A stretch of DNA of 64,000 nt, taken from contig NZ_BEWM01000005.1 in assembly GCF_002723935.1 (NCBI RefSeq), positions 62,001-126,000 of the forward strand, read 5' to 3'. The notes below the pieces were generated by a model. The model worked only from the letters and a program-made list of their open reading frames with translations, was not told the DNA's origin and made no database searches. Below, in pieces: positions 36,070-45,340 of the stretch; position 1 is the first letter of the stretch, and each line of letters begins with the position of its first letter. The stretch comes from Gluconobacter cerinus (GTDB lineage Bacteria; Pseudomonadota; Alphaproteobacteria; Acetobacterales; Acetobacteraceae). The translations under genes and the position numbers were made by a program.

Positions 36070-37208
36070 GGGGCCATGCGTGCACGGGCCGCTTTCGCCC
36101 TCTGGCGGGAGCGGTCCAGCGGGATTGCCAGCGCGAAGGTCAGAATAAGCCCCAGGACATTAATAATGATTTGAAGGCCCAAGCCTGTTCCAAAACTACC
36201 GAGGATCAGGCGTCCCAGCAAATCCAGCACTGTGCCGAACGAGAACACTTCCAGTGAATTTCGGCCAAGCAAGGCCAAGATCTGACCCAGACGATCTGCT
36301 GAAAAACGACGTAGAACCTTTGAAGACTGCACGAGATAAAAGATCGACATGATGTCGAACAATCGCCAGACGGCGAGGGTCGATTTCCCATTGTTGGGTG
36401 GGGCCGGAAACAGGCGCAGCCCGCTCAGGTGCCAGTATTCATACGGAAAGCAGAGGATAAAGGCACCAATCAGGTAGCTTCCACACAGCACCTTGGCCCA
36501 TGTTCGGGCTGGCAGGTCGCCATTATGCTTTGATGCCCAAACGGCACCGAGCACACCCAGAATATATAGAAACTGCCAACCGAACGGATTCATGTACCAG
36601 CCATTCGGGTCCAGCCAGTTTGGAACCGTGATGCGCGGATCGATATTGGCAATCGCCCAGATGGCCGCACTGACGCCAAGCAGCAGCCAGACGCTTTTCT
36701 TGAGGGCAGCGTAGATCAGCGGGAAAAGAGCCAGAAGAACGATATAAAGCGGCAGGATGTTCAGGTAGCTCGGGAGCGCATCGAATGTCAGGATGCGCCA
36801 TAGCCAGCCGTATCCGTGGGCCAGCTGAGGCTCAAGAATATATTCAGGTACGGGCTCGTAATGGCGCCAGTGCCGGACGGTCCAGACGAACACCAGTGTC
36901 ATGGCTGTCTGATAAATATACAGCTTGGCGCAGCGTGACAGGATGCGGCGGATACCGCTGGTCCAGCCGTCGCGGTCGATCAACCGACCATATGCCAGAT
37001 AGGACGCATATCCTGCCAGCATAACGAAGATTTCAGCTGCGTCGGCAAAGCCGAAATTGCGAATGGTAATTCTGTTGATGAGATTATCAGGCACATGGTC
37101 AGCCAGCATCATCAGCAGAGCTGCGCCTCGCAGTGCATCGACACGATGATCGCGGGTATGCTTGCGCGGTAAAGGCTGTGCATCGGACGAAGAGGCTGGC
37201 AGCTGCAT
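36042..37208 (-). CDS. opgC: OpgC-family membrane acyltransferase-like protein
   Basis: A 388-residue protein with about ten hydrophobic segments. The start RVDALRGAALLMMLADHVPDNL followed by FGFADAAEIFVMLAGYASYLAYG is the OpgC (acyltransferase 3-related) signature. OpgC succinylates osmoregulated periplasmic glucans in other Proteobacteria. No opgG/opgH genes are in the window, so the glucan substrate is uncertain. The 3' end runs 28 bases into hflX on the opposite strand. Confidence 0.85.
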   Translation of the reverse strand: MQLPASSSDAQPLPRKHTRDHRVDALRGAALLMMLADHVPDNLINRITIRNFGFADAAEIFVMLAGYASYLAYGRLIDRDGWTSGIRRILSRCAKLYIYQTAMTLVFVWTVRHWRHYEPVPEYILEPQLAHGYGWLWRILTFDALPSYLNILPLYIVLLALFPLIYAALKKSVWLLLGVSAAIWAIANIDPRITVPNWLDPNGWYMNPFGWQFLYILGVLGAVWASKHNGDLPARTWAKVLCGSYLIGAFILCFPYEYWHLSGLRLFPAPPNNGKSTLAVWRLFDIMSIFYLVQSSKVLRRFSADRLGQILALLGRNSLEVFSFGTVLDLLGRLILGSFGTGLGLQIIINVLGLILTFALAIPLDRSRQRAKAARARMAPQAVAARPG

Positions 37209-37411
37209 AGGGCCTTAATACAGTTTTCATCAAACCGGAGTATGAAGACTCGATTACCGCAACATTAAAGATTGTATGGAAAACAGAACCGCAGAGTGAA
37301 AGCAGACTGTGTCTTCTGCTTCACAAGAAGGGTGATGTAATTCTTTTAATATTGATAAAATTTCAGAGATATTAAATTTCCTGAAGGAAATCGCTCCTGA
37401 AATGAAATCCG

Positions 37412-37837
37412 CTAGCGAGGAGGCGTCTGAACGTAGTCGTCTGCGGAGAAAGGCGGAGCCGAAATCGCGTAAAAACTCAGAGATGAGTGGGGGGTAGCCG
37501 CGATTTTATGCTTCAGGTGTGGACTGATGCGAATGACGTCCCCGGCTTTGACGGGATTAGCCTGATCTCCGAGCCAGACCGTGCCCTCTCCCTCATGAAT
37601 CAGGAAGATTTCTTCCGAGTGTCGATTGTAGCTCTCAGGGTAGGCCGTTCCGGCAGTCAGGGTGAAGAGTGCGATGCTCTGATGATGGGAGGGAAGTGCA
37701 GCGCCGATACCGATGAATTCCTGTAGCGTGCTTCCCGGTGCGGGATAAATGGCTGGAACATGGTCGGGGTGAACAACCTGTGCGGCAGCCAAGTCAGGTG
37801 CAAACAGAAGCGACAGAATACCAAGGCTGATCTTCAT
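37412..37837 (-). CDS. Exported cupin protein
   Basis: A 141-residue protein with a short signal peptide (MKISLGILSLLFAPDLAAAQ) and one cupin barrel. Cupin motif 1 is ESYNRHSEEIFLIHEGEGTVWLG and motif 2 is GDVIRISPHLKHKI; three His and one Glu can bind a metal. It overlaps the preceding DUF985-type cupin gene by 4 bases, so two periplasmic cupins are made together. The substrate is unknown. The 200 bases upstream of opgC that follow this gene hold no feature that I recognise. Confidence 0.8.
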   Translation of the reverse strand: MKISLGILSLLFAPDLAAAQVVHPDHVPAIYPAPGSTLQEFIGIGAALPSHHQSIALFTLTAGTAYPESYNRHSEEIFLIHEGEGTVWLGDQANPVKAGDVIRISPHLKHKIAATPHSSLSFYAISAPPFSADDYVQTPPR

Positions 37838-38475
37838 TGGACCTTGTCTTTCACACGGGTGAGGGCAGAGATCTGCTTGCGGAAGGCAGGGTAACGCTCG
37901 CTAAGGGCGTTGCGTTCACCTAACTGAAAATCTTCTGGAATAAAGCCTGGCGCCATGGTCGTGCCGACATATGACCAGCCTGATGGCCCAGCAGGGGCTG
38001 AACCCTGCCAAACACCTTCCGGCACGACATACGCGGGATGATCTTTATCCAGCGTAATGCTCTCGCCCTGTCCATTAGGGTGAAGCAGTAAAAGATGAAC
38101 GGGGTCTCCAGCATAGAAATGCCAGATCTCGGCTGTCTTCAGGCTATGAAGTGCGGAGAAGTCACGCCGTGTTTCTACAAAGAGGATTGCCGTGGACAAA
38201 GGGTGCGTGACGCCATCATAACGGGCAGGCAAAGCCGAGCCAGCAATAGTTTCTGTGGTGCGCTGAAGCTGGGAAAACCAGCCGCCTTCTACAGGCACTG
38301 GGTGCATCTTGTAGCGATTGATCAGAGCTTGTGCCGCGGCAGGGATCTGGGCCGCAGCGTCGCTGTTCTGAGGCGCGGGCTGCGCGGAAGCTGAAACCCC
38401 AGATGCCACGATGGAGCATATGAGGCTGGCAATAATAAATCTGCGCATCCGGGCAGCTTTCCTTCTCACGATCAT
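37834..38475 (-). CDS. Exported cupin, DUF985 (Cupin_5) family
   Basis: A 213-residue protein with an Arg/Lys-rich start and signal peptide (FIIASLICSIVASGVSASA). The start at 38475 has AAAGG 7 bases before it; a second ATG at 38448 is also possible. The body is a Cupin_5 domain: INRYKMHPVPVEGGWFSQLQRT, TAILFVETRRDFSALHSLKTAEIWHFYAGDPV, GVWQGSAPAG and VGTTMAPGFIPEDFQLGERNAL. Cytoplasmic members are common; a secreted version is less usual. It lies 56 bases after the SulP gene on the same strand. Confidence 0.82.
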   Translation of the reverse strand: MIVRRKAARMRRFIIASLICSIVASGVSASAQPAPQNSDAAAQIPAAAQALINRYKMHPVPVEGGWFSQLQRTTETIAGSALPARYDGVTHPLSTAILFVETRRDFSALHSLKTAEIWHFYAGDPVHLLLLHPNGQGESITLDKDHPAYVVPEGVWQGSAPAGPSGWSYVGTTMAPGFIPEDFQLGERNALSERYPAFRKQISALTRVKDKVQ

Positions 38476-38531
38476 GAGGAGGCCTTTGTATCCTGCTTCC
38501 TGCCCGGACGCGATATTTCCTTAGAGGCGTC

Positions 38532-39986
38532 TCACATCGCCAGAAGCGTATTGTCTGACTGGGATGCAATTATGCCATGCTGCTCATGCTTCAGGCCTGT
38601 GACTTCAACTGTACGTCCATGACTTCGAAGCTTGTCCAGAACCTTTTCCAGTGCCTGCACGGACGTGACATCCCAGAACCTTGCATGCGTTAAATCGAGT
38701 ACGACGAGGTCAGCGGTCGTCAGATAGTCAATTTCAGCCGAAAGGCCGTCTGCGGATGCAAAAAAGACCTGTCCGGAAATGGTGTAGGTCTCTGTTGATC
38801 CCTCGCGGTGGCTGGTTACGGTCAGGAGGCTGGCAGCGCGCCAGGCAAAAAACACACCTGACAGCAGCACCCCGGCCAGAACACCGGCAGCCAGATCATG
38901 CGTCAGCACGACCACAATAACGGTCACAAGCATTGTCAGGCTTGAAAGCTTGGGCTGACGTGTGACGTCTCGCAGGCTGCCCCAGGAAAATGTGCTGATC
39001 GAAACCATGATCATGATGGCGACCAAGGCGGCCATCGGAACCTGTCCCACCCAGCGATGAAGAAGGACCATCAGGGCGAGCAGAAAAGCGCCTGCCGTGA
39101 AGGTGGAGAGACGTCCGCGGCCGCCGTATCGCAGATTGCCGACCGTCTGGCCGATCATGCCACACCCGGCAATGCCGCCGAATGCTCCAACGAGGATGTT
39201 GGAGATGCCAAGGCCTGTGCACTCCATACGTTGATTGCCGTGCGTGTCCGTCAGGTCATCGACGACTGATGCTGTCATCATGGATTCCAGCAAACCCACG
39301 GCAGCCATGGCGACGGCATAGGGAATAATAGCTGACAGGGTCGCCCAATCCAGGTTGATGTGGGGAATAGTGAGGTGAGGGAGACCTGTTGGGAGTTCCC
39401 CCAGATCTGACACCGTGTGAACAGGCATTGGATGGACCATTGTGATGGCCGTCAGCAGGACAATGCAGATCAATGGGGATGGGATTGCGTCAGAAATCTT
39501 GGGAAGCAGGTAGATGATGACGAGACCCAGAGCGATCAGGGCGTAAGTTTCCCAGCCAACGCCCAGCAACTGTGGCACCTGTGCGGAAAAGATCATGATG
39601 GCCAGCGCATTGACGAAGCCTGTGCGAACTTCCGCAGAAACAAACCGCATAACGGCCTGAAGGCGCAGAAGGCCGAAGACGATCTGTAGAGCACCTGCGA
39701 TCAGGGTTGCGAGCAGCATGGCCTGCACGCCGTGGGCATGTACGAGTGGCGCCGCAACAAGAGCAACAGATCCTGCAGCTCCTGAGATCATTCCGGGTCG
39801 GCCACCAAAAATTGCGATTGAGACCGAAATGACAAAAGACGCGAACAGCGAGACCGCAGGTGAAACACCTGCGATGTAAGAGAAGGCAATGACTTCGGGA
39901 ATGAGGGCAAACGTGCCGACCATGCCAGCCAGAACCTCACGCAGCGGGTTTTGTCCCCACTGGCGGCGGTAGAGAGCGGGTGTCAT
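38532..39986 (-). CDS. SulP family anion transporter with STAS domain
   Basis: A 484-residue transporter. About 12-14 hydrophobic segments include the conserved FGGRPGMISGAAGSVALVAAPLV and GFVNALAIMIF. The C-terminal STAS domain starts near 395 (YTISGQVFFASADGLSAEI) with LDLTHARFWDVTSVQALEKVL. Members move sulfate, bicarbonate or other anions into the cell with Na+ or H+. No sulfate-assimilation or carbonic anhydrase gene is adjacent, so the anion is not decided. It is divergent from the SDR gene at 40160. Confidence 0.9.
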   Translation of the reverse strand: MTPALYRRQWGQNPLREVLAGMVGTFALIPEVIAFSYIAGVSPAVSLFASFVISVSIAIFGGRPGMISGAAGSVALVAAPLVHAHGVQAMLLATLIAGALQIVFGLLRLQAVMRFVSAEVRTGFVNALAIMIFSAQVPQLLGVGWETYALIALGLVIIYLLPKISDAIPSPLICIVLLTAITMVHPMPVHTVSDLGELPTGLPHLTIPHINLDWATLSAIIPYAVAMAAVGLLESMMTASVVDDLTDTHGNQRMECTGLGISNILVGAFGGIAGCGMIGQTVGNLRYGGRGRLSTFTAGAFLLALMVLLHRWVGQVPMAALVAIMIMVSISTFSWGSLRDVTRQPKLSSLTMLVTVIVVVLTHDLAAGVLAGVLLSGVFFAWRAASLLTVTSHREGSTETYTISGQVFFASADGLSAEIDYLTTADLVVLDLTHARFWDVTSVQALEKVLDKLRSHGRTVEVTGLKHEQHGIIASQSDNTLLAM

Positions 39987-40159
39987 GACAATCCTTGAGA
40001 GTGAAGAGCTACAGGGTGCGACGTATTCGGGCCCGGCGCGGCAATGATGCGGCCAGTGTAACGTGCCTTGGAGCGGGATTGAAGATGTTCACGTCGAAAG
40101 ATGATTGAACATTCACTGCATTAACGGCGTTGGCATGGCGACAACTTAAGGAGTTCGAC

Positions 40160-41023
40160 ATGAGCCGATATCCGAAGCCCCCGTTTGACACGCCATTGCA
40201 GAAGCATATTCCTGGCCAGACATCGGAAATGACACCCAAGCCTGATCATGGTGAGCAGACCTATGTGGGGAATGGGCGCCTGAGGGGGAAAACGGCAATC
40301 ATCACCGGAGGGGATTCCGGGATCGGCCGTGCTGTCGCGATTGCCTTTGCGCGGGAAGGCGCAGACGTGGCGTTGTCGTTCCTGCCCGAAGAAATGGACG
40401 ACGCACGCGAGACTGCTGCGTGGGTCGAGAAGGCTGGCAGAAAAGCGCTGCTCTTGCCGGGAGACATTAAAGAGCGCTTCGTCTGCAAGGAAATCGTCGA
40501 CAAGACGGTGGCCGAGTTCGGCAAGGTGGATGTGCTCGTCAATAATGCTGCCTTTCAGATCGAACGTGAATCTCTGGAAGATGTCAGCGAAGACGAATGG
40601 GATCTGACGTTTGATACGAATTCAGGCGCGGTGTTCCGTCTATCGCGGCTGGTTGTTCCTCATATGCCTGAAGGCGGCTCCCTGATTCACACCGTCTCCG
40701 TCAATGCGGATCGGCCAAAGCCAAAGCTGCTGGCCTATTCGGCAACCAAAAGCGCCATATTGAACTTCAGTGGTGGTCTGGCAGAGTTGCTGGCGGAACA
40801 GGGAATACGTTCAAATACGGTTGCTCCCGGACCAATCTGGACGCCGCTAATTCCCGCAACCATGGGTGGAGAGCACGTTCGCAACTTTGGAGCAGATGGT
40901 CCGATGAAAAGACCGGGGCAACCTGCGGAACTCGCCGGGGCCTATGTCTTTCTGGCCAGTGATGAGGCAAGTTACGTTTCGGGTGCCAATATCGCTGTAA
41001 CTGGTGGTGTCCCTGTTATCTAA
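40160..41023 (+). CDS. SDR family oxidoreductase (YghA-like, extended N-terminus)
   Basis: A 287-residue SDR. The ATG at 40160 follows AAGGAG by 6 bases; the in-frame ATG at 40130 has no such signal. The about 35-residue N-terminal extension (PPFDTPLQKHIPGQTSEMTPKPDHGE) is typical of the YghA/YdaD/glucose-dehydrogenase-like general stress SDRs. Motifs are TGGDSGIG at 49-56, NNAAFQ, and the Tyr-x3-Lys AYSATKSA. The C-terminal GANIAVTGGVPVI is family-typical. A stress role is inferred from relatives. Confidence 0.88.
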   Translation: MSRYPKPPFDTPLQKHIPGQTSEMTPKPDHGEQTYVGNGRLRGKTAIITGGDSGIGRAVAIAFAREGADVALSFLPEEMDDARETAAWVEKAGRKALLLPGDIKERFVCKEIVDKTVAEFGKVDVLVNNAAFQIERESLEDVSEDEWDLTFDTNSGAVFRLSRLVVPHMPEGGSLIHTVSVNADRPKPKLLAYSATKSAILNFSGGLAELLAEQGIRSNTVAPGPIWTPLIPATMGGEHVRNFGADGPMKRPGQPAELAGAYVFLASDEASYVSGANIAVTGGVPVI

Positions 41024-41098
41024 GCAGAAAATTGAAGAAAACTTTGAGAAAGGGCTAGACGCCAGCTGAACCTTTCTCTAAAGAACGCATCGCTGTGT

Positions 41099-41175
41099 GG
41101 CGGATGTAGCTCAGTCGGTAGAGCGCCGGTTTGTGGTACCGGTTGTCGCGGGTTCGATCCCCGTCATTCGCCCCA
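41099..41175 (+). tRNA. tRNA-His (anticodon GUG)
   Basis: A 77-base tRNA with an 8-base acceptor stem (GGCGGATG with CATTCGCC), which includes the extra 5' G-1 that is diagnostic for histidine, and an encoded CCA. The anticodon stem CCGGT/ACCGG encloses TTGTGGT, anticodon GUG. The T arm has GGTTCGATCC. Confidence 0.97.
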
Positions 41176-41312
41176 GCAATCTCTCTTAAAAAATATTGCC
41201 TGACTAAAGCCCATTACGGGTTTGCGTGCGTTCTTTCGGATGTGTGACTGCGCAATCCGCATGCGGTGCCGATCAGAAGCTGAAAGCCTGATCTGTGGTT
41301 ATCAAAGCTGTA

Positions 41313-41347
41313 AAAACTCCTGTCAGTATTGAACTGACAGGAGTTTT
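41313..41347. terminator. Bidirectional terminator between tRNA-His and ilvE
   Basis: A perfect 15-base stem AAAACTCCTGTCAGT and its complement around loop ATTGA, with a T7 run on the plus strand and TTTTTA on the minus strand. It ends transcription of tRNA-His (rightward) and of ilvE (leftward, 7 bases after the stop). The 137 bases between the tRNA and the hairpin hold nothing recognisable. Confidence 0.92.
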
Positions 41348-41354
41348 TTTGTCG

Positions 41355-42434
41355 TCAGACGATGCGATGCACCCAGCCATGGGCGTCATTGGTGCGGCCA
41401 CCCTGAAGATCGGTCAAAATTTTCTTCAGTTTGGTTGCCACCGGACCCGGCGTCTCGCCGTCGCCAAATACGGCTTCTCCGGAAGGACGAACCAGCTTGC
41501 CAACGGGTGAAAGCACGGCAGCCGTGCCACAGGCGAAGGCTTCGGTGTATTTCCCGGATGCGGCTCCCGTGAAGATCTCGTCGATCTCAACGGGTTCTTC
41601 AATGACTTCGATGCCGTTGTCGGCAGCCAGTCTGATTAAGCTGTCACGGGTGATGCCGCGTAGAATGGTGCCTCCGAGGGGAGGTGTGACGATCTTGCCG
41701 TCGTTGCGTACGAACATCACGTTCATGCCGCCCATTTCTTCAACATAGCGGCGTTCACGGGCATCGAGGAACAGAACCTGATCACAGCCTTTCTCCTTGG
41801 CTTCGGCCTGAGCGACAAGGCTGCCGGCATAATTGCCGCCGCATTTCGCTTCGCCCGTGCCACCAATCGCTGCTCGGGTGTAAAACTCGGAAACCCAGAC
41901 AGAGACGCAGCCTGCACTGAAATAGGCGCCTACCGGGCAGGCGATGACAATGAACAGGTATTCGCTTGCAGGCTTTACGCCGAGGAACACCTCATTGGAG
42001 ATCATGAAGGGGCGAAGATAGAGGCTTTGTCCTTCCCCAGCCGGAACCCAGTCCTGGTCAATGCGGACAAGTTCATCCACGGCTTGAATGAAGAGGTCTT
42101 CGGGCAGTTCAGCCATGCCCATTCGGCGGGCTGAGGCTGCGAAACGGGCTGCGTTGGCTTGCGGACGGAACGTCGCGATATGACCATCGGCTTCCCGGTA
42201 GGCTTTCATGCCCTCGAAAATTTCCTGTCCGTAGTGCAGGACTGTGGACGCCGGATCGATGCTCAGGGGGCGGCGCGCTGTAATTTTTGCGTCGTGCCAG
42301 CCTTTTTCGCTCGTATAGCGGATGGTCGCCATATGATCAGTGAAAACACGACCGAAAGCCGGGCTGACAAGAAGCTGCGCGCGATGAGCCGGGTCCATCG
42401 GGGTTTCGGTTTTTTCAATAGTGAAGGTCGTCAT
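41355..42434 (-). CDS. ilvE: Branched-chain amino acid aminotransferase
   Basis: A 359-residue class IV PLP aminotransferase of the larger (BCAT group 1) type. It has STVLHYGQEIFEGMKAYR, RFAASARRMGMAELP, LYLRPFMIS, AKCGGNYAGSLVAQAEA with the PLP lysine, and EEMGGMNVMFV. It transaminates leucine, isoleucine and valine with 2-oxoglutarate. It is monocistronic with a strong terminator behind it. Confidence 0.95.
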   Translation of the reverse strand: MTTFTIEKTETPMDPAHRAQLLVSPAFGRVFTDHMATIRYTSEKGWHDAKITARRPLSIDPASTVLHYGQEIFEGMKAYREADGHIATFRPQANAARFAASARRMGMAELPEDLFIQAVDELVRIDQDWVPAGEGQSLYLRPFMISNEVFLGVKPASEYLFIVIACPVGAYFSAGCVSVWVSEFYTRAAIGGTGEAKCGGNYAGSLVAQAEAKEKGCDQVLFLDARERRYVEEMGGMNVMFVRNDGKIVTPPLGGTILRGITRDSLIRLAADNGIEVIEEPVEIDEIFTGAASGKYTEAFACGTAAVLSPVGKLVRPSGEAVFGDGETPGPVATKLKKILTDLQGGRTNDAHGWVHRIV

Positions 42435-42507
42435 GAAAAGAACTTCCGCAAGCTACTCTGATAAACGTGCGGGGCACTCTGCCACAGGAGTTGGGGAGAG
42501 GCGATAG

Positions 42508-42522
42508 GGAAATATTATTTCC
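42508..42522. promoter_or_regulatory. Perfect palindrome upstream of ilvE
   Basis: GGAAATA-T-TATTTCC, a 15-base perfect palindrome, lies 74 bases before the ilvE start in an otherwise unannotated spacer. It could be an operator; the binding protein is unknown. Confidence 0.3.
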
Positions 42523-42566
42523 AAATTCACTTTCTGATGGAAATTAAAGTTTGCGCGTCAGGCATG

Positions 42567-42597
42567 AAAAAACCCCGGCCACAGAGTGACCGGGGTT
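42567..42597 (-). terminator. Terminator of the rplM-rpsI operon
   Basis: On the minus strand, AAACCCCGGTCAC pairs with GTGGCCGGGGTTT (one G-T pair) and is followed by TTT. It begins 28 bases after the rpsI stop. Confidence 0.9.
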
Positions 42598-42624
42598 TCT
42601 CCAAAGCTTCGAAAAGCTGACGGA

Positions 42625-43116
42625 TCAGCGCTTCGAGAACTGGAAGGAACGACGTGCCTTCGCACGGCCGTACTTCTTACGCTCGACAATACGGCTGTCA
42701 CGCGTCAGGAAGCCAGCAGCCTTCAGAATGCCACGCAGGCTTGGCTCGTAGTGCGTCAGTGCACGGGAAATACCGTGACGAACTGCACCAGCCTGGCCGG
42801 ACAGACCACCACCAGCGACTGTGCAATACACGTCGAACTGGTTGTAGCGGTCAGCGATCAGGAACGGCTGCGTCAGAAGCATGCGCAGAACCGGACGGGC
42901 AAAATACGTCGTGACCGGACGGCCATTGACGATGATGTCACCCTTGCCAGGCTTGATCCACACACGGGCTACGGCGTCCTTACGACGGCCTGTAGCATAG
43001 GAACGGCCCTGGGCGTCACGCTTTACTTCGTGAACCGGGGCGGCGTTGGTGGCTACTGCAGGAGCAACGCTCGCAAGGTCCTGCAGCGTGCCGGTGCGCT
43101 CTTGGGTCTCGGACAT
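42625..43116 (-). CDS. rpsI: 30S ribosomal protein S9
   Basis: A 163-residue S9. The core [55 protein letters not shown] and the C-terminal [18 protein letters not shown] (tail reaching the P-site tRNA) are typical. The N-terminal about 35 residues are an extension rich in Ala, seen in Alphaproteobacteria. It is 9 bases downstream of rplM. Confidence 0.98.
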   Translation of the reverse strand: MSETQERTGTLQDLASVAPAVATNAAPVHEVKRDAQGRSYATGRRKDAVARVWIKPGKGDIIVNGRPVTTYFARPVLRMLLTQPFLIADRYNQFDVYCTVAGGGLSGQAGAVRHGISRALTHYEPSLRGILKAAGFLTRDSRIVERKKYGRAKARRSFQFSKR

Positions 43117-43125
43117 GGTCAGGCC

Positions 43126-43599
43126 TTACGACTCGTGTGAGATTGTGTTCTTGCGGTTCAGGGCAGCCACGTCCAGCTTGACAGGCTTCTGGCCGTCATG
43201 CGGGTGCTCGGAACCAGCGTAAACATAAAGGTGCTTCATCTGAGCACGCTGCAGCGGACCGCGCGTGATCATACGCTCAACAGCCTTCTCGACAACGTGA
43301 CCCGGGTTCTTGCCCGTGAGACGCTGCGTGATGGTGCGCTCCTTGATGCCACCCGGATGACCCGTGTGGTAATGGAAGAGCTTCTGGCCGAACTTGTTAC
43401 CCGTCAGAGCGATCTTTTCTGCGTTGATGACAACAATGTTGTCACCGCAGTCGACGTGCGGGGTGAACTGCGGCTTGTGCTTGCCGCGGAGACGAGTAGC
43501 GATGATGGTGGCGAGACGGCCGAGAACGAGCCCTTCGGCGTCGATCAGCACCCAGTTCTTCGTCACCTCCGCCGGCTTCAGCGAACGTGTGGTCTTCAT
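43126..43599 (-). CDS. rplM: 50S ribosomal protein L13
   Basis: A 157-residue L13: [45 protein letters not shown] and [14 protein letters not shown] choose the ATG at 43599 (MKTTRSLKP), because GGA lies 9 bases upstream and family members start here; the ATG at 43608 is 1 base from that site. A GGCGCG/CGCGCC hairpin at 43619-43637 lies in the leader; L13 operons are autoregulated in some bacteria, so it deserves attention. Confidence 0.97.
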   Translation of the reverse strand: MKTTRSLKPAEVTKNWVLIDAEGLVLGRLATIIATRLRGKHKPQFTPHVDCGDNIVVINAEKIALTGNKFGQKLFHYHTGHPGGIKERTITQRLTGKNPGHVVEKAVERMITRGPLQRAQMKHLYVYAGSEHPHDGQKPVKLDVAALNRKNTISHES

Positions 43600-43924
43600 T
43601 AGTGACATTCCAGCTTGGGGCGCGACAGGGCCGCGCCGTGGATGGCGCTCTCATAAACAGAAACATCCTCTGATGAGAATGCTGCTGCCTGGAAAGCGGA
43701 TCAGGTGCGGCCTTATTGCGGGCTCGCGGCCTCTCGTCAAGTCATCTTTTGGAATCATGATGGCTGATTCGGGCCGGTTTCCAGCCGTTTTGAGCTATGA
43801 GGTATTATAATACCGTAATTTTTTAGCGTCTGATTTGCCCCAAGCGCCCGGAATGGTATCCTGCCTTCAATTCAGGGACCGCATCTTCCTGTCCCCAGTG
43901 TCGATGAAAAACAGGAAAAACAAC

Positions 43925-45340
43925 GTGAAACGCCCTTGGCTCACAACGAGCCTGCTCGCAGTCATCGCTGGAATGAGCGCGATTGGTATCCATCACGCAG
44001 CCTCTGTTGCGCTTGATCGGGGGATTTCCCGGTTCCGTGCCTCCCTTCCTGTGGGAGCAACCCTGAGCTATTCCGCCGCGCGCCCGGCCATCCTCGCCCG
44101 TGGAGCGTTGCTGACGGATGTCATTCTTCAGAACGGTAACATGACGTTCCGGGCACATACTTTACGTCTGGGTCATCCAATCCCGACACCTGATGGTGGC
44201 CTGACGCTGTCCCATATGGATATGGCGGATCCGTCTCTCCAGACGCCTACTGCGGTCATCCGAGCTCATTCCGTCACCCTGAGCCATCTGGTGACGCCCC
44301 CGCCTCCTGCAGGGAAAAGCGGTTTGGAGTCGCTCGATCTGGGGCATCTGAATCTGGAGCGTGGATATATAGATCATCTGTCGGTGCAGAATCTTTCGCA
44401 GGTTCTTCAGCCGAACAGCATGCATTTCAACAGTCTGACGTCAGATTCGGTCCAGATTGACGGCTACGGCCCGGGACGCACGACAACGATCGCGATCCAG
44501 AACGGCCTTGCCATTGCGTCCCGTACGACGCTGCAGCCTGACGGAACGCCTCGCGCCATGTCAGTGCAGATGTCTTTGAAAAACTTCCAGATTCGTCAGC
44601 CTGAACTTGCCACCCGGATTGCCTACGAGCAGGCCGGGAACGAAGCCGCTGCCTATGCTCTGCCACCTCTTGAAAGCATGAAGCTGAGCGGCACGCAGAT
44701 CATTTCGGCAGACAGAACGTTCAGCATGGATACGCTGATTGGTACCGGAACGCGTAAAAGCGGCAAAGACACGACGGTTTTCGAAGGAGAGGGTTTTCAC
44801 ACACACTCTTCAAGCGGCAAGGTGCCGGTCCATATTGATGGGCATTCTTCAACCTTGAAATATACGCAAGAGCGGATTGCGCAGACGGGCGAACTGCATG
44901 TGCAGGGTGTCTTGAACATTCCAAACTTCACCGAAGCTCATTTCGGCATGAATTTGCTCGGTCCTTCGGATCAGCAGCTCAAGGTTGGAACAGCCAAAAA
45001 TCCGTATGATGCCATTCAGCTGGCGCAGGTGACTCTCACGTTGCATGGTGATCGTCTGGTGCAGTCTCTTCCGTCCCTGAATGCAGGGCGCCCTTTGGAC
45101 GGTGCCGCTCAGGACCAGGCGAGAACGGTTCTTGCGCAGGGAATGGAAATGGGGCTGTCGCCATATCCGGCTCTGGCGGCTCTGCCCGATTACTTCGCGA
45201 ACCCCAATGACCGCACGTTATCGATTACTCTGACACCAAAGCCGCCTTTGACGCTCACAGCATTAGCAGCAATAGCGTCGTCGCCTACGGCAGCCATGAC
45301 GTTGATGTCGCCGGATAATCTCAAGGTGACCGTCCAGTGA
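43925..45340 (+). CDS. Membrane-anchored periplasmic protein of unknown function
   Basis: I do not recognise a family with certainty. I choose the GTG at 43925 (471 residues) because AGGAA lies 7 bases upstream; in-frame ATGs at 43904 and further upstream have no such signal. Residues 1-25 form an N-terminal membrane anchor (KRPWLTTSLLAVIAGMSAIGI). The rest alternates short beta strands with LTLSHMDMADPSLQTP-like and LGHLNLERGYIDHLSV-like segments, a pattern like AsmA/DUF945/DUF2125 lipid-facing periplasmic proteins. It overlaps the epimerase-like gene by 4 bases (GTGA), so the two are coupled. Confidence 0.65.
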   Translation: MKRPWLTTSLLAVIAGMSAIGIHHAASVALDRGISRFRASLPVGATLSYSAARPAILARGALLTDVILQNGNMTFRAHTLRLGHPIPTPDGGLTLSHMDMADPSLQTPTAVIRAHSVTLSHLVTPPPPAGKSGLESLDLGHLNLERGYIDHLSVQNLSQVLQPNSMHFNSLTSDSVQIDGYGPGRTTTIAIQNGLAIASRTTLQPDGTPRAMSVQMSLKNFQIRQPELATRIAYEQAGNEAAAYALPPLESMKLSGTQIISADRTFSMDTLIGTGTRKSGKDTTVFEGEGFHTHSSSGKVPVHIDGHSSTLKYTQERIAQTGELHVQGVLNIPNFTEAHFGMNLLGPSDQQLKVGTAKNPYDAIQLAQVTLTLHGDRLVQSLPSLNAGRPLDGAAQDQARTVLAQGMEMGLSPYPALAALPDYFANPNDRTLSITLTPKPPLTLTALAAIASSPTAAMTLMSPDNLKVTVQ

